This document shows, piece after piece, positions 15,362 through 24,300 of a stretch of 64,000 bases of DNA. The notes under the pieces were generated by a model. It ran no database searches. It was not told the origin of the DNA and was given only the letters and a program-made list of their open reading frames with translations. Source of the DNA: Sulfurimonas sediminis. GTDB lineage: Bacteria > Campylobacterota > Campylobacteria > Campylobacterales > Sulfurimonadaceae. Where the stretch lies: assembly GCF_014905115.1 (NCBI RefSeq), contig NZ_CP041235.1, positions 62,001-126,000 of the forward strand, given 5' to 3'. Numbering within the stretch: the stretch's first letter is position 1; each line of letters begins with the position of its first letter. The translations under genes were made by a program, and so were the position numbers.

Positions 15362-15775
15362 TTAAGCTTCTATATAATAACCAATCCCCTGATTGTTTTT
15401 GATAAGGTCAGTTTTTAGTTTGTTTCTCAGTCGCCATACCAAGGTTCGCAAATTGTTTTCCGTTATCAGCTCTTCTTTGTTCCATATATAGTTTGTGGCC
15501 TGTTCAAAGGTGACTACCTGTCCCATATTTATGAGCAGAAGTTTCAAAAAGAGACTCTCTTTTTTGGTCAGTTTGAGTTTTTGGTTTTGATAAAAAGTTT
15601 CTTTTGTTTTGAGGTTGAAATGGTAGCCAGTTCCAAACTCAATAATATTTTTATCCGTTTTTTTTGTTTTTTTATCTATTTTTTTTATTTCATAACCACG
15701 GGAGGCTATATAGTTTTCTATATCTACTATATCTGTATCATTTGCTTCAAATACCAGTACAACATTTTTACTCAT
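15362..15775 (-). CDS. Winged-helix (OmpR-type) regulator with a reduced receiver-like N-terminus
   Basis: 137 residues from ATG 15775, which follows AGGGGAG. The C-terminal domain (about 45-137) has LKLTKKESLFLKLLLINMGQVVTFEQATNYIWNKE then LRTLVWRLRNKLKTDLI and GIGYYIEA, a standard OmpR/PhoB effector domain. The N-terminal 45 residues are too short for a normal receiver and have no phospho-Asp context beyond EANDTDIVDIENYI. It is divergent from the metal-related genes at 15881 and may regulate them (inference from position). Confidence 0.75.
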   Translation of the reverse strand: MSKNVVLVFEANDTDIVDIENYIASRGYEIKKIDKKTKKTDKNIIEFGTGYHFNLKTKETFYQNQKLKLTKKESLFLKLLLINMGQVVTFEQATNYIWNKEELITENNLRTLVWRLRNKLKTDLIKNNQGIGYYIEA

Positions 15776-15880
15776 AAGCTCCCCTGTTAATATTAAAAAT
15801 AGCAACAGTATAACAATGAAGTGTAAAAGCTGTGTAAAATATTTCTTTTAATCAACTAATAATTATGATAAAATTTCATT

Positions 15881-16156
15881 ATGATAACTCATTTTTTCAA
15901 AAAATATCTCAGTATTATCTTTATTATTGCAACTTTTATGGGTGTTTTTCATCATCATAATGATTTAAAACAGCATAATGACTGTAAAATCTGTACAGTG
16001 CAGTCAAGCCTGTCACATGCCGATACCCCTGTTGCCGTGGATTATCTTACAGAGTTAGAGATATTACGCGAATCTATCATCACTCCATTAATCTTGTTAC
16101 ATGTAAAGCAGATTTACACTACTCTTTATGCACGAGCCCCTCCAAAAATCTCCTAA
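15881..16156 (+). CDS. Small His-rich exported or membrane-anchored peptide
   Basis: 91 residues. An N-terminal hydrophobic segment (YLSIIFIIATFMGVF) is followed by HHHNDLKQHNDCKIC, which could bind a transition metal on the periplasmic side; the CxxC-containing layout recalls DUF2946-type proteins. It begins the plus-strand run that leads to an outer-membrane protein and a metal ABC transporter, so a metal-handling role is likely. No ribosome site is clear; TATGATAAA lies about eight bases before the start. Confidence 0.6.
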   Translation: MITHFFKKYLSIIFIIATFMGVFHHHNDLKQHNDCKICTVQSSLSHADTPVAVDYLTELEILRESIITPLILLHVKQIYTTLYARAPPKIS

Positions 16157-16183
16157 TTCAATACCATTAATCTAAACAGTTTT

Positions 16184-16384
16184 TTCGGAACCAGTATTTC
16201 AATGTACGCTGAGAGTGACAGGAATGTTGCAACAGTCGGCACTGCAGAAAAAAATTTAGTTTTTCTAAGTCATGCTTTAGCATAGAAAGTACCGATTCCG
16301 ACATATTTTTAGGAACCCGTACTTTAGTGCGGGCGAGAGTGGCAGGAAAATAGCAATAGTCGGCACTAAAGTACCGATTCCGGG
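16184..16384. repeat. Two intergenic palindromic repeat units (family PR)
   Basis: Unit 1 (about 16184-16302) is degenerate. Unit 2 (16311-16384) is well kept: the left arm has ACCCGTACTTTAGTGCGGG, the centre GAGAGTGGCAGG, and the right arm GTCGGCACTAAAGTACCGAT. The arms are inverted copies of a 22-23 bp sequence and the centre is conserved but asymmetric. The same family is at 27285-27366, 33274-33416 and 56313-56386. The gap 16157-16460 holds nothing else except the promoter region of the next gene. Confidence 0.8.
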
Positions 16385-16460
16385 AGTTTGGGTTTTCTAC
16401 TTTAAAGCTTGGATTTCAAAAAAACCATAAAATTACTACTAAAATATTGGAGAGACAATA

Positions 16461-17728
16461 ATGAAAAGAACTATATATCTGTCTGCTCTTTTATGTTCAT
16501 CTTTATTTGCAGATGCAGATTTGGATGCCTTGAAAAAGCAGGTACAAGAACAAAAAACAATTATGCAAAAATTAGAAACAAAACTGGATGTTTTGAGTAA
16601 AAAGCAGGCACAAATGCAAGTAGAACAAAAAAGTATGCAGGCAAGTACACCTGCTGTAAATACTTCTGCTTCTTTTTCTCAAAATGCCTATTTACCAGAA
16701 ATCGCTTTGATTTTAAATATGTCGGCAGTGAGTCGGGATGTAAAAAACAGTGATTATGAAAATTTTCAGATACCGGGTCTTATAAATGATGATGGTATAT
16801 CACCGGCGCCTTTGCCTTTTAACAAAAACAGAGGCTTTAACCTTAATTATGCAGAGATAGCCATGCACTCTGTAGTTGATCCCTATTTTCAGGCCTATGC
16901 ATATTTTCATCTGCAGCCAAACGAGTTTGAAATAGGTGAGGCATACATTCTGACAACATCTCTGCCTTATGGGCTGAGAGTCAAAGCCGGAAAATTCAAA
17001 AGTGATTTTGGACGCATAAATGCAAAGCACCAACACTCCTGGCATTTTGATGCACAGCCTGTTATCTACGAAACACTTTTTGGTCCCGATGGCATCAGTG
17101 ACCCTGGTGTGCAACTCCAATGGGTCGTTCCGACAGATACATATATTATGGCGGGTGCAGAAGCGATGCAGGGAACAAATGAGAAAAGTTTTGGCGATAC
17201 CGAAGCAAATAATCTTTATGTCGGTTATATAAAATAAGTGTTGATGTGGGCGATGATTTGTCAATTCTTGGCGGTGTGAGTATTGCCCACGGGAAAAATA
17301 CAACAGCAAATGCCACCGATGTTTATGGGGTTGATTTGACACTACGTGAGCAGTTGGGAAGCTACAGCGCAGTTGTCTGGCAAAGCGAATATCTTTACAG
17401 AAACAAAGATGTCGGCACAGGAACAGACAAACAGGCAGGGCTTTACAGTGAGCTGATTTATCAGTATAACAACAACTATTCAGCAGGTTTGCGTTATGAC
17501 GCGATTACAAAAAATGAGACAGACCTCTCTTCTTATGCGGGTATTGACACGGATAATTTGGACAGGTATACAGCCGAACTTGAGTATAAACCATTCCCGA
17601 TGTCACGCCTACGTCTCTCTTACACTTACGACAGAACAAAAATCATAGCCGGTGAGAGAAAAAACATCAGTGAAGTAATGCTTTCACTCAATCTTGCAGC
17701 AGGTGCGCATGGTGCGCACTCGTATTAG
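16461..17728 (+). pseudogene. Outer-membrane beta-barrel (porin-like) protein, frameshifted
   Basis: The first frame (16461-17237) has a signal peptide ending SLFADA, a coiled coil (LDALKKQVQEQKTIMQKLET) and barrel strands. It breaks off at VGYIK. Homology continues from about 17231 in the frame one base away (ISVDVGDDLSILGGVS) to 17728, ending with alternating strands such as RLRLSYTYDRTK. One A missing in the run at 17231-17234 joins both halves into about 420 residues. It precedes the metal-binding protein and permease genes with short gaps, so it probably admits or senses the same metal. Either a recent mutation or a sequence error. Confidence 0.8.
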
Positions 17729-17737
17729 GAGAAAAAT

Positions 17738-18613
17738 ATGAAAACTATACTACTAACAGTTTTACTCACAAACTTTTTGTTTGCTACAGTCAAAATAGAT
17801 ACAACCTATACAACAGCCGGTGCAATTGCGCAAAAAATAGGAGGAGACTTGGTACATGTAACGGTTCTTGGAAGTTCAAAGTATGACCCGCATTTTATCG
17901 TGCCGAAACCTTCACTTATTGCAAAGCTCCGTCAGGCAGATCTGCTCATCATAAACGGAGCAGGTTTGGAGCTTGGCTGGCTGCCTCCGCTTTTGCGTGC
18001 GGCAAACAATGCCAAGATTCAAAACGGAGCCAAAGGCTTTTTGGATCTGTCTCACTATGTACATTTGATAAATGTACCGACAACCGTTTCACGCGCCTTT
18101 GGTGATGTTCATGCGCAGGGTAATCCCCACTATACAACAGATCCTTATGCTGTCCTGCCAATGGCAAAAGCCATAGCACAAAAGCTTTCGCAAATTGATC
18201 CACAGCATGCAGCGCAGTATGAAAAAAATTTGAAAAAGTTCACAAATGGCTGGCAAGATTATTTACAAAAGTTTGATGCAAATATGCATACATGTAAAGA
18301 TAAAAAAGTGGTACAGTACCATCCGCTTTTTAACTACTTTTTACAGCGATATAACTATAAAATATATGGAACGATTGAACCGCTTCCCGGGATTGCTCCG
18401 AGTTCAAAACACACTTTGGAGTTGATCAATATCATGAGAGACAACGGTGTGAAAAAGATTTTGCAAGATGTCTATCATGAGAAAAAAACTGCAAAATTCA
18501 TCGCAAGCAAGACAGGAGCGAAAGTACTTATAATCCCCCATGACTTAGGTGCGGATAGCAGTACAACACTCCAAGAATTTTATAACAACATAGCAAAGAA
18601 AGTATGTCAGTAA
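17738..18613 (+). CDS. Metal ABC transporter substrate-binding protein (ZnuA/TroA family)
   Basis: 291 residues with a signal peptide (MKTILLTVLLTNFLFA). The metal ligand histidines appear in SSKYDPHFIVPKPS and FGDVHAQGNPHYTTDP, with a further one in VVQYHPLFNYF, and PLPGIAPSSKH closes the domain junction. The fold is the cluster A-I type used for Zn or Mn. The long His/Asp-rich loop typical of ZnuA is absent, so Mn or a general divalent specificity is possible. It overlaps the permease gene by ten bases. Confidence 0.85.
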   Translation: MKTILLTVLLTNFLFATVKIDTTYTTAGAIAQKIGGDLVHVTVLGSSKYDPHFIVPKPSLIAKLRQADLLIINGAGLELGWLPPLLRAANNAKIQNGAKGFLDLSHYVHLINVPTTVSRAFGDVHAQGNPHYTTDPYAVLPMAKAIAQKLSQIDPQHAAQYEKNLKKFTNGWQDYLQKFDANMHTCKDKKVVQYHPLFNYFLQRYNYKIYGTIEPLPGIAPSSKHTLELINIMRDNGVKKILQDVYHEKKTAKFIASKTGAKVLIIPHDLGADSSTTLQEFYNNIAKKVCQ

Positions 18614-19371
18614 TCGAATTGCTTTGGCCGGCTTTTGTGCTGGCTGTTGCTTTGGTATTTATTCACTCCATCTTCGGATTGGAGATTATCAAACGCGGGG
18701 TTATTTTTACCGACCTGGCGATAGGGCAGATTGCGGCTATCGGTATGGCTTTGAGTGTGGCTTTTATGGATGCGCAGTACCAAACGGCTATGACACTCTT
18801 TTTTGCACTTTTAGCGGCTGTAGTTATTACCTGGGCGACAAAAAAAGTGCAAAAAATAGAGGCGTTTATAGGGCTTTTGTATGCGCTTGGCATCTCTTCG
18901 ATTATGCTTATACTGGCACAAAGTCCGGAGGGAACGGAACTCTTTTCCAAACTGAGTGCGGCAGATATTCTTTTTACTTCAAGCGAAGATTTGTATAAAA
19001 GTCTTATGCTTTACGGTGCTGTTTCGTTTGTTATGTTTGTTGTCTTTCCGAGAATGCAAGGTGTGAAAAAAGAGTTTCTGTTTTTTACGATGCTCGCGCT
19101 CACTGTGACCTCTTCCGTGCAGTCTGCCGGTGTTTTGGTTGTTTTTGCGCTGCTGATTGCACCTTCTTATGCAGGGCTTATGCAGAGGAAAACAAAACCT
19201 TTTGTTTTTGCCTGTTTGTTTGGCTCTTTGAGCATTGTCCTTGCTTTGCTTGGTTCGTATTATTTGGATTTGCCTACGGGGTATGCCATAATTTTTGTCA
19301 CAGTTTTGTTTTCACTTGTTTTTGTTATTATTTCCAGTATAATGAGGGATAAAAAAATGAAAAGAGAGTAG
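18604..19371 (+). CDS. Metal ABC transporter permease (ZnuB/ABC-3 family)
   Basis: 255 residues with about eight hydrophobic helices and the family markers GVIFTDLAIGQIAAIGMALS (residues 32-51) and SVQSAGVLVVFALLIAPSYAGLM. It pairs with the upstream binding protein for metal import across the inner membrane. No ATPase gene is found next to it or elsewhere in the window, so the energy-coupling subunit must be encoded elsewhere. The stop codon is followed directly by the next ATG (TAG-ATG). Confidence 0.85.
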   Translation: MSVIELLWPAFVLAVALVFIHSIFGLEIIKRGVIFTDLAIGQIAAIGMALSVAFMDAQYQTAMTLFFALLAAVVITWATKKVQKIEAFIGLLYALGISSIMLILAQSPEGTELFSKLSAADILFTSSEDLYKSLMLYGAVSFVMFVVFPRMQGVKKEFLFFTMLALTVTSSVQSAGVLVVFALLIAPSYAGLMQRKTKPFVFACLFGSLSIVLALLGSYYLDLPTGYAIIFVTVLFSLVFVIISSIMRDKKMKRE

Positions 19372-19803
19372 ATGAAGAGTAAAATATTAGTCGGTTTGCA
19401 GTTTTTTATCATATTTTTAATGATTTTGCCACTGGGGACGCCGACAAAACATCTGTCTGCCGGTTTAATGATTTTGATGCTGGGGATTATTACGGGTCTG
19501 TTGGCTGTAAAAGAGCACAAGCGGGGAAATTTCAATATTCGTCCCGACATCAAAGAGAACTGCGAACTGGTGACAAAGGGTATTTATGCGTATATAAGAC
19601 ATCCGATGTATCTCTCTGTGTTGCTGAGTATGCTAGGTGTAACTGTCATTTATTTTACATATTATGAATTTGTACTTTACAGTTTACTTTTGGTGACTCT
19701 GTTGGTAAAGCTGTTGTATGAAGAGAGTTTATGGCAGTGCCATAACCCTGCCTATGCCACATACATGCAAAAAACAAAAAGACTGATACCTTTTGTTTTT
19801 TAG
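19372..19803 (+). CDS. Isoprenylcysteine carboxyl methyltransferase-like membrane methyltransferase
   Basis: 143 residues, four or five membrane segments. LVTKGIYAYIRHPMYLSVLLSMLG is the RHPxY SAM-binding signature, and EESLWQCHNPAYATYMQKTKRLIP is the usual C-terminal motif. The family methylates lipids or small molecules in many bacteria. It is directly joined to the permease gene, so it is co-transcribed, but a functional link with metal uptake is not evident. Confidence 0.8.
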   Translation: MKSKILVGLQFFIIFLMILPLGTPTKHLSAGLMILMLGIITGLLAVKEHKRGNFNIRPDIKENCELVTKGIYAYIRHPMYLSVLLSMLGVTVIYFTYYEFVLYSLLLVTLLVKLLYEESLWQCHNPAYATYMQKTKRLIPFVF

Positions 19804-19818
19804 AAAAAGGCTGCTGTA

Positions 19819-20262
19819 ATGGATATCGCTTTACTTATAAAATCTCTGGCAGCTTTGAGCGGGGCACTTGGTCTTTTAATCCTTTTGTATCTCTATTTTT
19901 TTCATGCAAAAAAAACCAAAAAGAAAGGAGTCTTGAAAAAACATTTACATGTAAGAGAAGCAAAGCCTGACTTTAATACGCTGCTTGAAGTGATAAAAGA
20001 TAAAAAAGCAACAACTTCAGAACTCAGAGAAGCTGTTGATCTGCTGTTGAAATATTATGGAAAAATTCCTAAAAAGTTGGGATTACGGGCCCATCCTGAA
20101 TTTGAAAAATATTCAGAGTTGATTTTAAGAATCTGTCATCATCCGAATGTTACCAAAGATATCATCCTCAAGCTTGACAAAGAGCTACACAGGCGTAACC
20201 CTGAGTATGCCCTTGAACTGGATGACTCTTTGACAAAAGGTTTGGATACAAGAGGCTTTTAA
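19819..20262 (+). CDS. Membrane-anchored hypothetical protein
   Basis: 147 residues. One N-terminal transmembrane helix (SLAALSGALGLLILLYLYFF), a basic stretch, then a soluble helical domain (FNTLLEVIKDKKATTSELRE, then HPEFEKYSELILRICHHPNVT). Conserved-looking but I cannot name a family. Last gene of the metal operon; it converges with the chemoreceptor gene, which ends four bases later. Confidence 0.6.
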   Translation: MDIALLIKSLAALSGALGLLILLYLYFFHAKKTKKKGVLKKHLHVREAKPDFNTLLEVIKDKKATTSELREAVDLLLKYYGKIPKKLGLRAHPEFEKYSELILRICHHPNVTKDIILKLDKELHRRNPEYALELDDSLTKGLDTRGF

Positions 20263-20265
20263 ACT

Positions 20266-21345
20266 TTATCTGCCTGTTGATTCTTTGACCGCAGAGAGAA
20301 GTTCTTCAAAGCCGACTTCACTTGCATGTTCGACCTCTTTGAATGTCTGCAGTGCTGCATCAAAATTCCCCTGCATATTCTCCTGTATCGCTTGTTTAAG
20401 TCCCTGATGCACTTTTTTGTGATGTTGTGTGATGCTTGAAAGGTGACTGTTACCTTTGAGCAGGGTATGGGCAACTTCTGAAAACCACCTGCCAAAACGG
20501 CAACTGTTTTCATCGGGAATATCAGTGCTTGTTTTATCAAGGATTGCTTCGTATCCCTTGATTTTGAGTGCAATATGGTCAATTTTTCCGTTACTGACAT
20601 TAAACTCAGCTGTAAGATTTTGTGTTTTGTTCTTAATTTCATTGGAATTTTCTACGACTTTCTGGATATTTTCATTAAAAACATCGACTATTTCCATTAC
20701 TTTGGATGTTTCATTCATAAAAGTATTGCCGATTTCTATAATAGAGTTGGAGTTTTGTTTGAGTCCGTTGATGTTAATTTCTACTTCCTGGGTTGCTTTT
20801 TGTGTACGTTCTGCAAGTTTTCTTACCTCATCGGCAACAACGGCAAAACCACGTCCGTGTTCACCTGCACGGGCTGCTTCTATGGCTGCGTTGAGTGCGA
20901 GCAGGTTGGTCTGGTCCGAAATATCTTTAATGAGATTGATGATTTCTGAGATAGACATAACACTGTCATTGAGTGCATTTGAGTCTTCCCCCAAGGTATT
21001 GGCATGTTCCTGAATTGTTTCTGTTGTAGATATGATTTCAGCAGTCTGTTCTTCAATATTGTGCATCCGCTCATTTGTTTGATCATTGAGCTCATTAATC
21101 TCTTCAAGTTGAATGAGATTGTCTTCGATGGTTCCCTGCAAAAAGTGTGTGCCGCTGCTGTAGCTTTCAATGATGAGTTTGACAAAAGCATCATTTTTCA
21201 TCTCAGAAGTGCTCTCTTGGGTATTTTGCTGATTTTTCAGTTGTTGAATTTCATCATAAAGCCTGTTGTTTTCAGCCTCCATTGCTGCTATTTTCGCTTT
21301 ATACTCATTTTCAAGTTTTTCAAGTTTTGCACTGCATCCAAACAT
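20266..21345 (-). CDS. Cytoplasmic methyl-accepting chemotaxis protein with CZB zinc-binding tail
   Basis: 359 residues, no membrane segment. An N-terminal coiled coil ([19 protein letters not shown]) leads to the signalling domain whose hairpin tip reads [20 protein letters not shown] then [20 protein letters not shown]. The C-terminal CZB domain (about 270-345) has [20 protein letters not shown], and HHKKVHQGL, giving the His/Cys zinc site. CZB receptors sense hypochlorite or zinc levels in characterised species. The partner is the chemotaxis kinase complex. Confidence 0.9.
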   Translation of the reverse strand: MFGCSAKLEKLENEYKAKIAAMEAENNRLYDEIQQLKNQQNTQESTSEMKNDAFVKLIIESYSSGTHFLQGTIEDNLIQLEEINELNDQTNERMHNIEEQTAEIISTTETIQEHANTLGEDSNALNDSVMSISEIINLIKDISDQTNLLALNAAIEAARAGEHGRGFAVVADEVRKLAERTQKATQEVEININGLKQNSNSIIEIGNTFMNETSKVMEIVDVFNENIQKVVENSNEIKNKTQNLTAEFNVSNGKIDHIALKIKGYEAILDKTSTDIPDENSCRFGRWFSEVAHTLLKGNSHLSSITQHHKKVHQGLKQAIQENMQGNFDAALQTFKEVEHASEVGFEELLSAVKESTGR

Positions 21346-21396
21346 ATTTGATTCCTTTTACTTATTTCCTGTTATTTTAGCATAATCCGGGTTAAA

Positions 21397-24300
21397 TTAA
21401 GACTCACACACTCTATCAAGTGGCAGTGTAATCATAAAACAGCTTCCCTTGTCAGTATTCTGCCAGGAAAGTTCGCCTCCAAGATGTTTTTCTACAATGA
21501 TTTTGGACATGTATATGCCAAGACCTGTGCCGTTTTTGGATTTTGATGTGACATAGGGCTCTCCGAGTTTTTTGAGTATTTCCGGTTTTATGCCTCCGCC
21601 GTTGTCACAGATTTTAAAGGCTATCTCTTCTTCTTGTTTTGTGACATCTATGCTGATATGTCCGCCTTCTTTGGTGTTTTCTTTGATGGCATCCTTGGCA
21701 TTGTTGAGGATATTTATGAGGACCTGCAACAGTTGGTTCTGATAGGTACAGAATTCAATATCGCTGTTTTTCGCAAAAGCGAGTGTGATGGCATTGTTCT
21801 CTAAAGATTTTTCAACAAGATGTGTGAGCTTTTTCAAAACAGTATCTGCGGTGACAAGCTCTTTCTTTTTGTCAGGCTGGAAAAAGTTTCTAAAATCATC
21901 TATGGTGTGCGAGAGGTATTGCGTCTGTCCGTTGAGTGTATGAATGAGTTCCTGCAGAGATTTTGCATCAACACTTCCCTGCAGTTCCAACTGTGCCTGA
22001 ATATTGTTTGAAACCATGGAAATCACACTCAAAGGCTGTCTCCACTGGTGGGCTATCATGGAGAGCATATCTCCCATTGCCGCCTGACGGGACTGTGAAA
22101 TCATCAGTTCGTCTTTTTTCTGTATATCGGTGATATCCACAATGGCTATGAGATACAGGGTTTCATTGCCGTTGTACTGATCGTCAAGTTTGACGGCATG
22201 CAAAATCCCGACTCGCTTCTCTTTTGATTTTGTGGTAATAGTCTGTTGCTGTCTGGGCTCTTTTAGAGGGTTTTTGTAGTATTGTCTAATGCTTTTCATG
22301 CTCTTTTCATCTTCATGAACAAACAGTTTTTTCAGCATTTTTTCGATTGTCGGAATCTCATGGAGAGAATAACCTGTATTTTCTTGAAGAATCTTATTGA
22401 GCATTAAAATCTCTCCGTTTGTATTGTAAAGCATCAAAGGAATGGGTGTAAACTTTATCATTTTTTCAAATCTGTTTTTTTCGACTTCGAGTTGGTACAT
22501 TAAAAGCTTGAGTTGTGATATGTCCCGAATTATTTTGAGCAGATAAAGCGGTTTTTTTTGTTCGTCGACTAAAAGCACAACTGCCAGACTTACCCAAATG
22601 ACAGTGCCGTTTTTATGGACATAACGCTTCTCGACATGGTATGATTTCTTTTCATTGTTTTGGAGTTGTTCAAGCATGTATCTGTCTGTATCTCTGTCCT
22701 GGGCAAAAGTGATGTCGGCGACATGCATATTTTTGAACTCCTGCTTTGTGTATCCCAGGAGTTTTGTGAGGTATTCATTGGTATCTATCAATCTTCCATC
22801 AAGTGAAACATGGGCTATGCCTATGTCTGCCTCTTCAAAAGTCAGCCTGTAAAGATGTTCCTGCTCGTAAAGCTTTTTTGTGAGTGTTTCCTGATTGGTT
22901 ATGTCTATACCGGAGCTGATGATATTTACAATGGTGCTGTTTTTGTCTTTGATGCAGGTGTTTCGCCATGATACAGTGTGTTTGTTACCCTCTGCGTCCA
23001 CTATTTGATTTGTATACTCCTTGACAGATTCTGCTTTTTGAGAGACAATTGCGTCAAAAATATTTTGCATCTTCGGCTGTTTTGATTTTGGCACAAAATG
23101 CTGAATGAAATTTTTGCCGAGTATCTTCTTTTTTGGCAGCCTGAGCAGTTTGGAACCACTGTTGTTTATCATCTGCACACTTCCGTGAAGATCCAAAATC
23201 AGCACTATCGTTTCTGTTGAGTTGAGATACAAATCGTTCATCTTGTGCTCATACTCAGCCTCTTGAAGCAATTTTTTCTTTTGTGTGATATCATGAAAAG
23301 AGAGCACAGCCCCGTTGACTTTTCCCTCTTCTATAATCGGATTCTGCAGTACTTCAACATCAAAAGGCGTGCCGTCTTTTTTGAAAAAAAGTTCCTCTTT
23401 GCGGACAGAAATCCCTTTGATAAGATGCATATGCAGCATGCACTCCTCAAGGGGGTAGTGGCTGCCGTCGGGTTTTGTATGGTGCCAGATTCTGTGGGCA
23501 TTTTTCCCAAGTAGTTCGTCCTCTGTATAGCCCAGCATTGTAAGGGCGGCTTCATTGACAAAAGTGTGGCACCCCTGCAGGTCAAGCCCGATGATACCGT
23601 CATGCGTGGAATTCAAAATCAAAGAGAGCTGTCTTTGCATCTTCTGCTCATTTGCAATGGATACCTGCAACTCTTCATTGGAGCTTTGCAGCTCTTCGTT
23701 GGAAGTTTCGAGCTCTTCATTGGCACTTTGCAACTCTTCGTTGGCGCTCTGAAGCTCTTCGTTGAGCAGTTGCATATTCTCTTTGGAAAGCATCAGCTCA
23801 TCCAAAAGAGCGTGATTGTCCTCCTGGAGTTCCTGCACCCGGTTTGAAAGGTTTTCTATCACATATGATTCGTTTGGCAAGACTATTTCTCTGGTGTTGA
23901 ACTCCAAATTGTTGGCATTGAGTTCCTGAAAGTAGAGTAAAATAAAAACAGCATCCTGTTTGTTTGCAAAAGGAGTGGCAATGACTTTGACAAAAGTCTG
24001 TCTTTTTTCGCCGAGTTTGACTTCGATAAATTTTGTGCTCTGCACTTTTGCGCTTTTTGCAGTCTGATCAAGAATCTTTTTGACGCTGTACTGCAGCTCT
24101 TTTTTCAGGTTTTCGACAATATTCAAAGTCACAAAACCGTCATTAAGTTCTAAAAAAGGGTTATTCCCCTGTTTGTAGACAATGGTGAAATTTGTATCGA
24201 CGATAATGCACTCCGAAGAAAAAAGTTCAAATACGCTATTTGTTATCTCTTCTTGTATGTTGATATCTTTGAGGGTGAATGTTTTGACTTCCGAGAGGTT

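Noticed and set aside
16184-16384. CRISPR array
   Set aside because: There are only two imperfect palindromic units with long arms, not regular short repeats with unique spacers; no cas genes occur in the window.
23640-23770. DNA tandem repeat in the CheB-CheR kinase gene
   Set aside because: It encodes the usual NEELQ-type coiled coil of this protein family and is explained by the protein.
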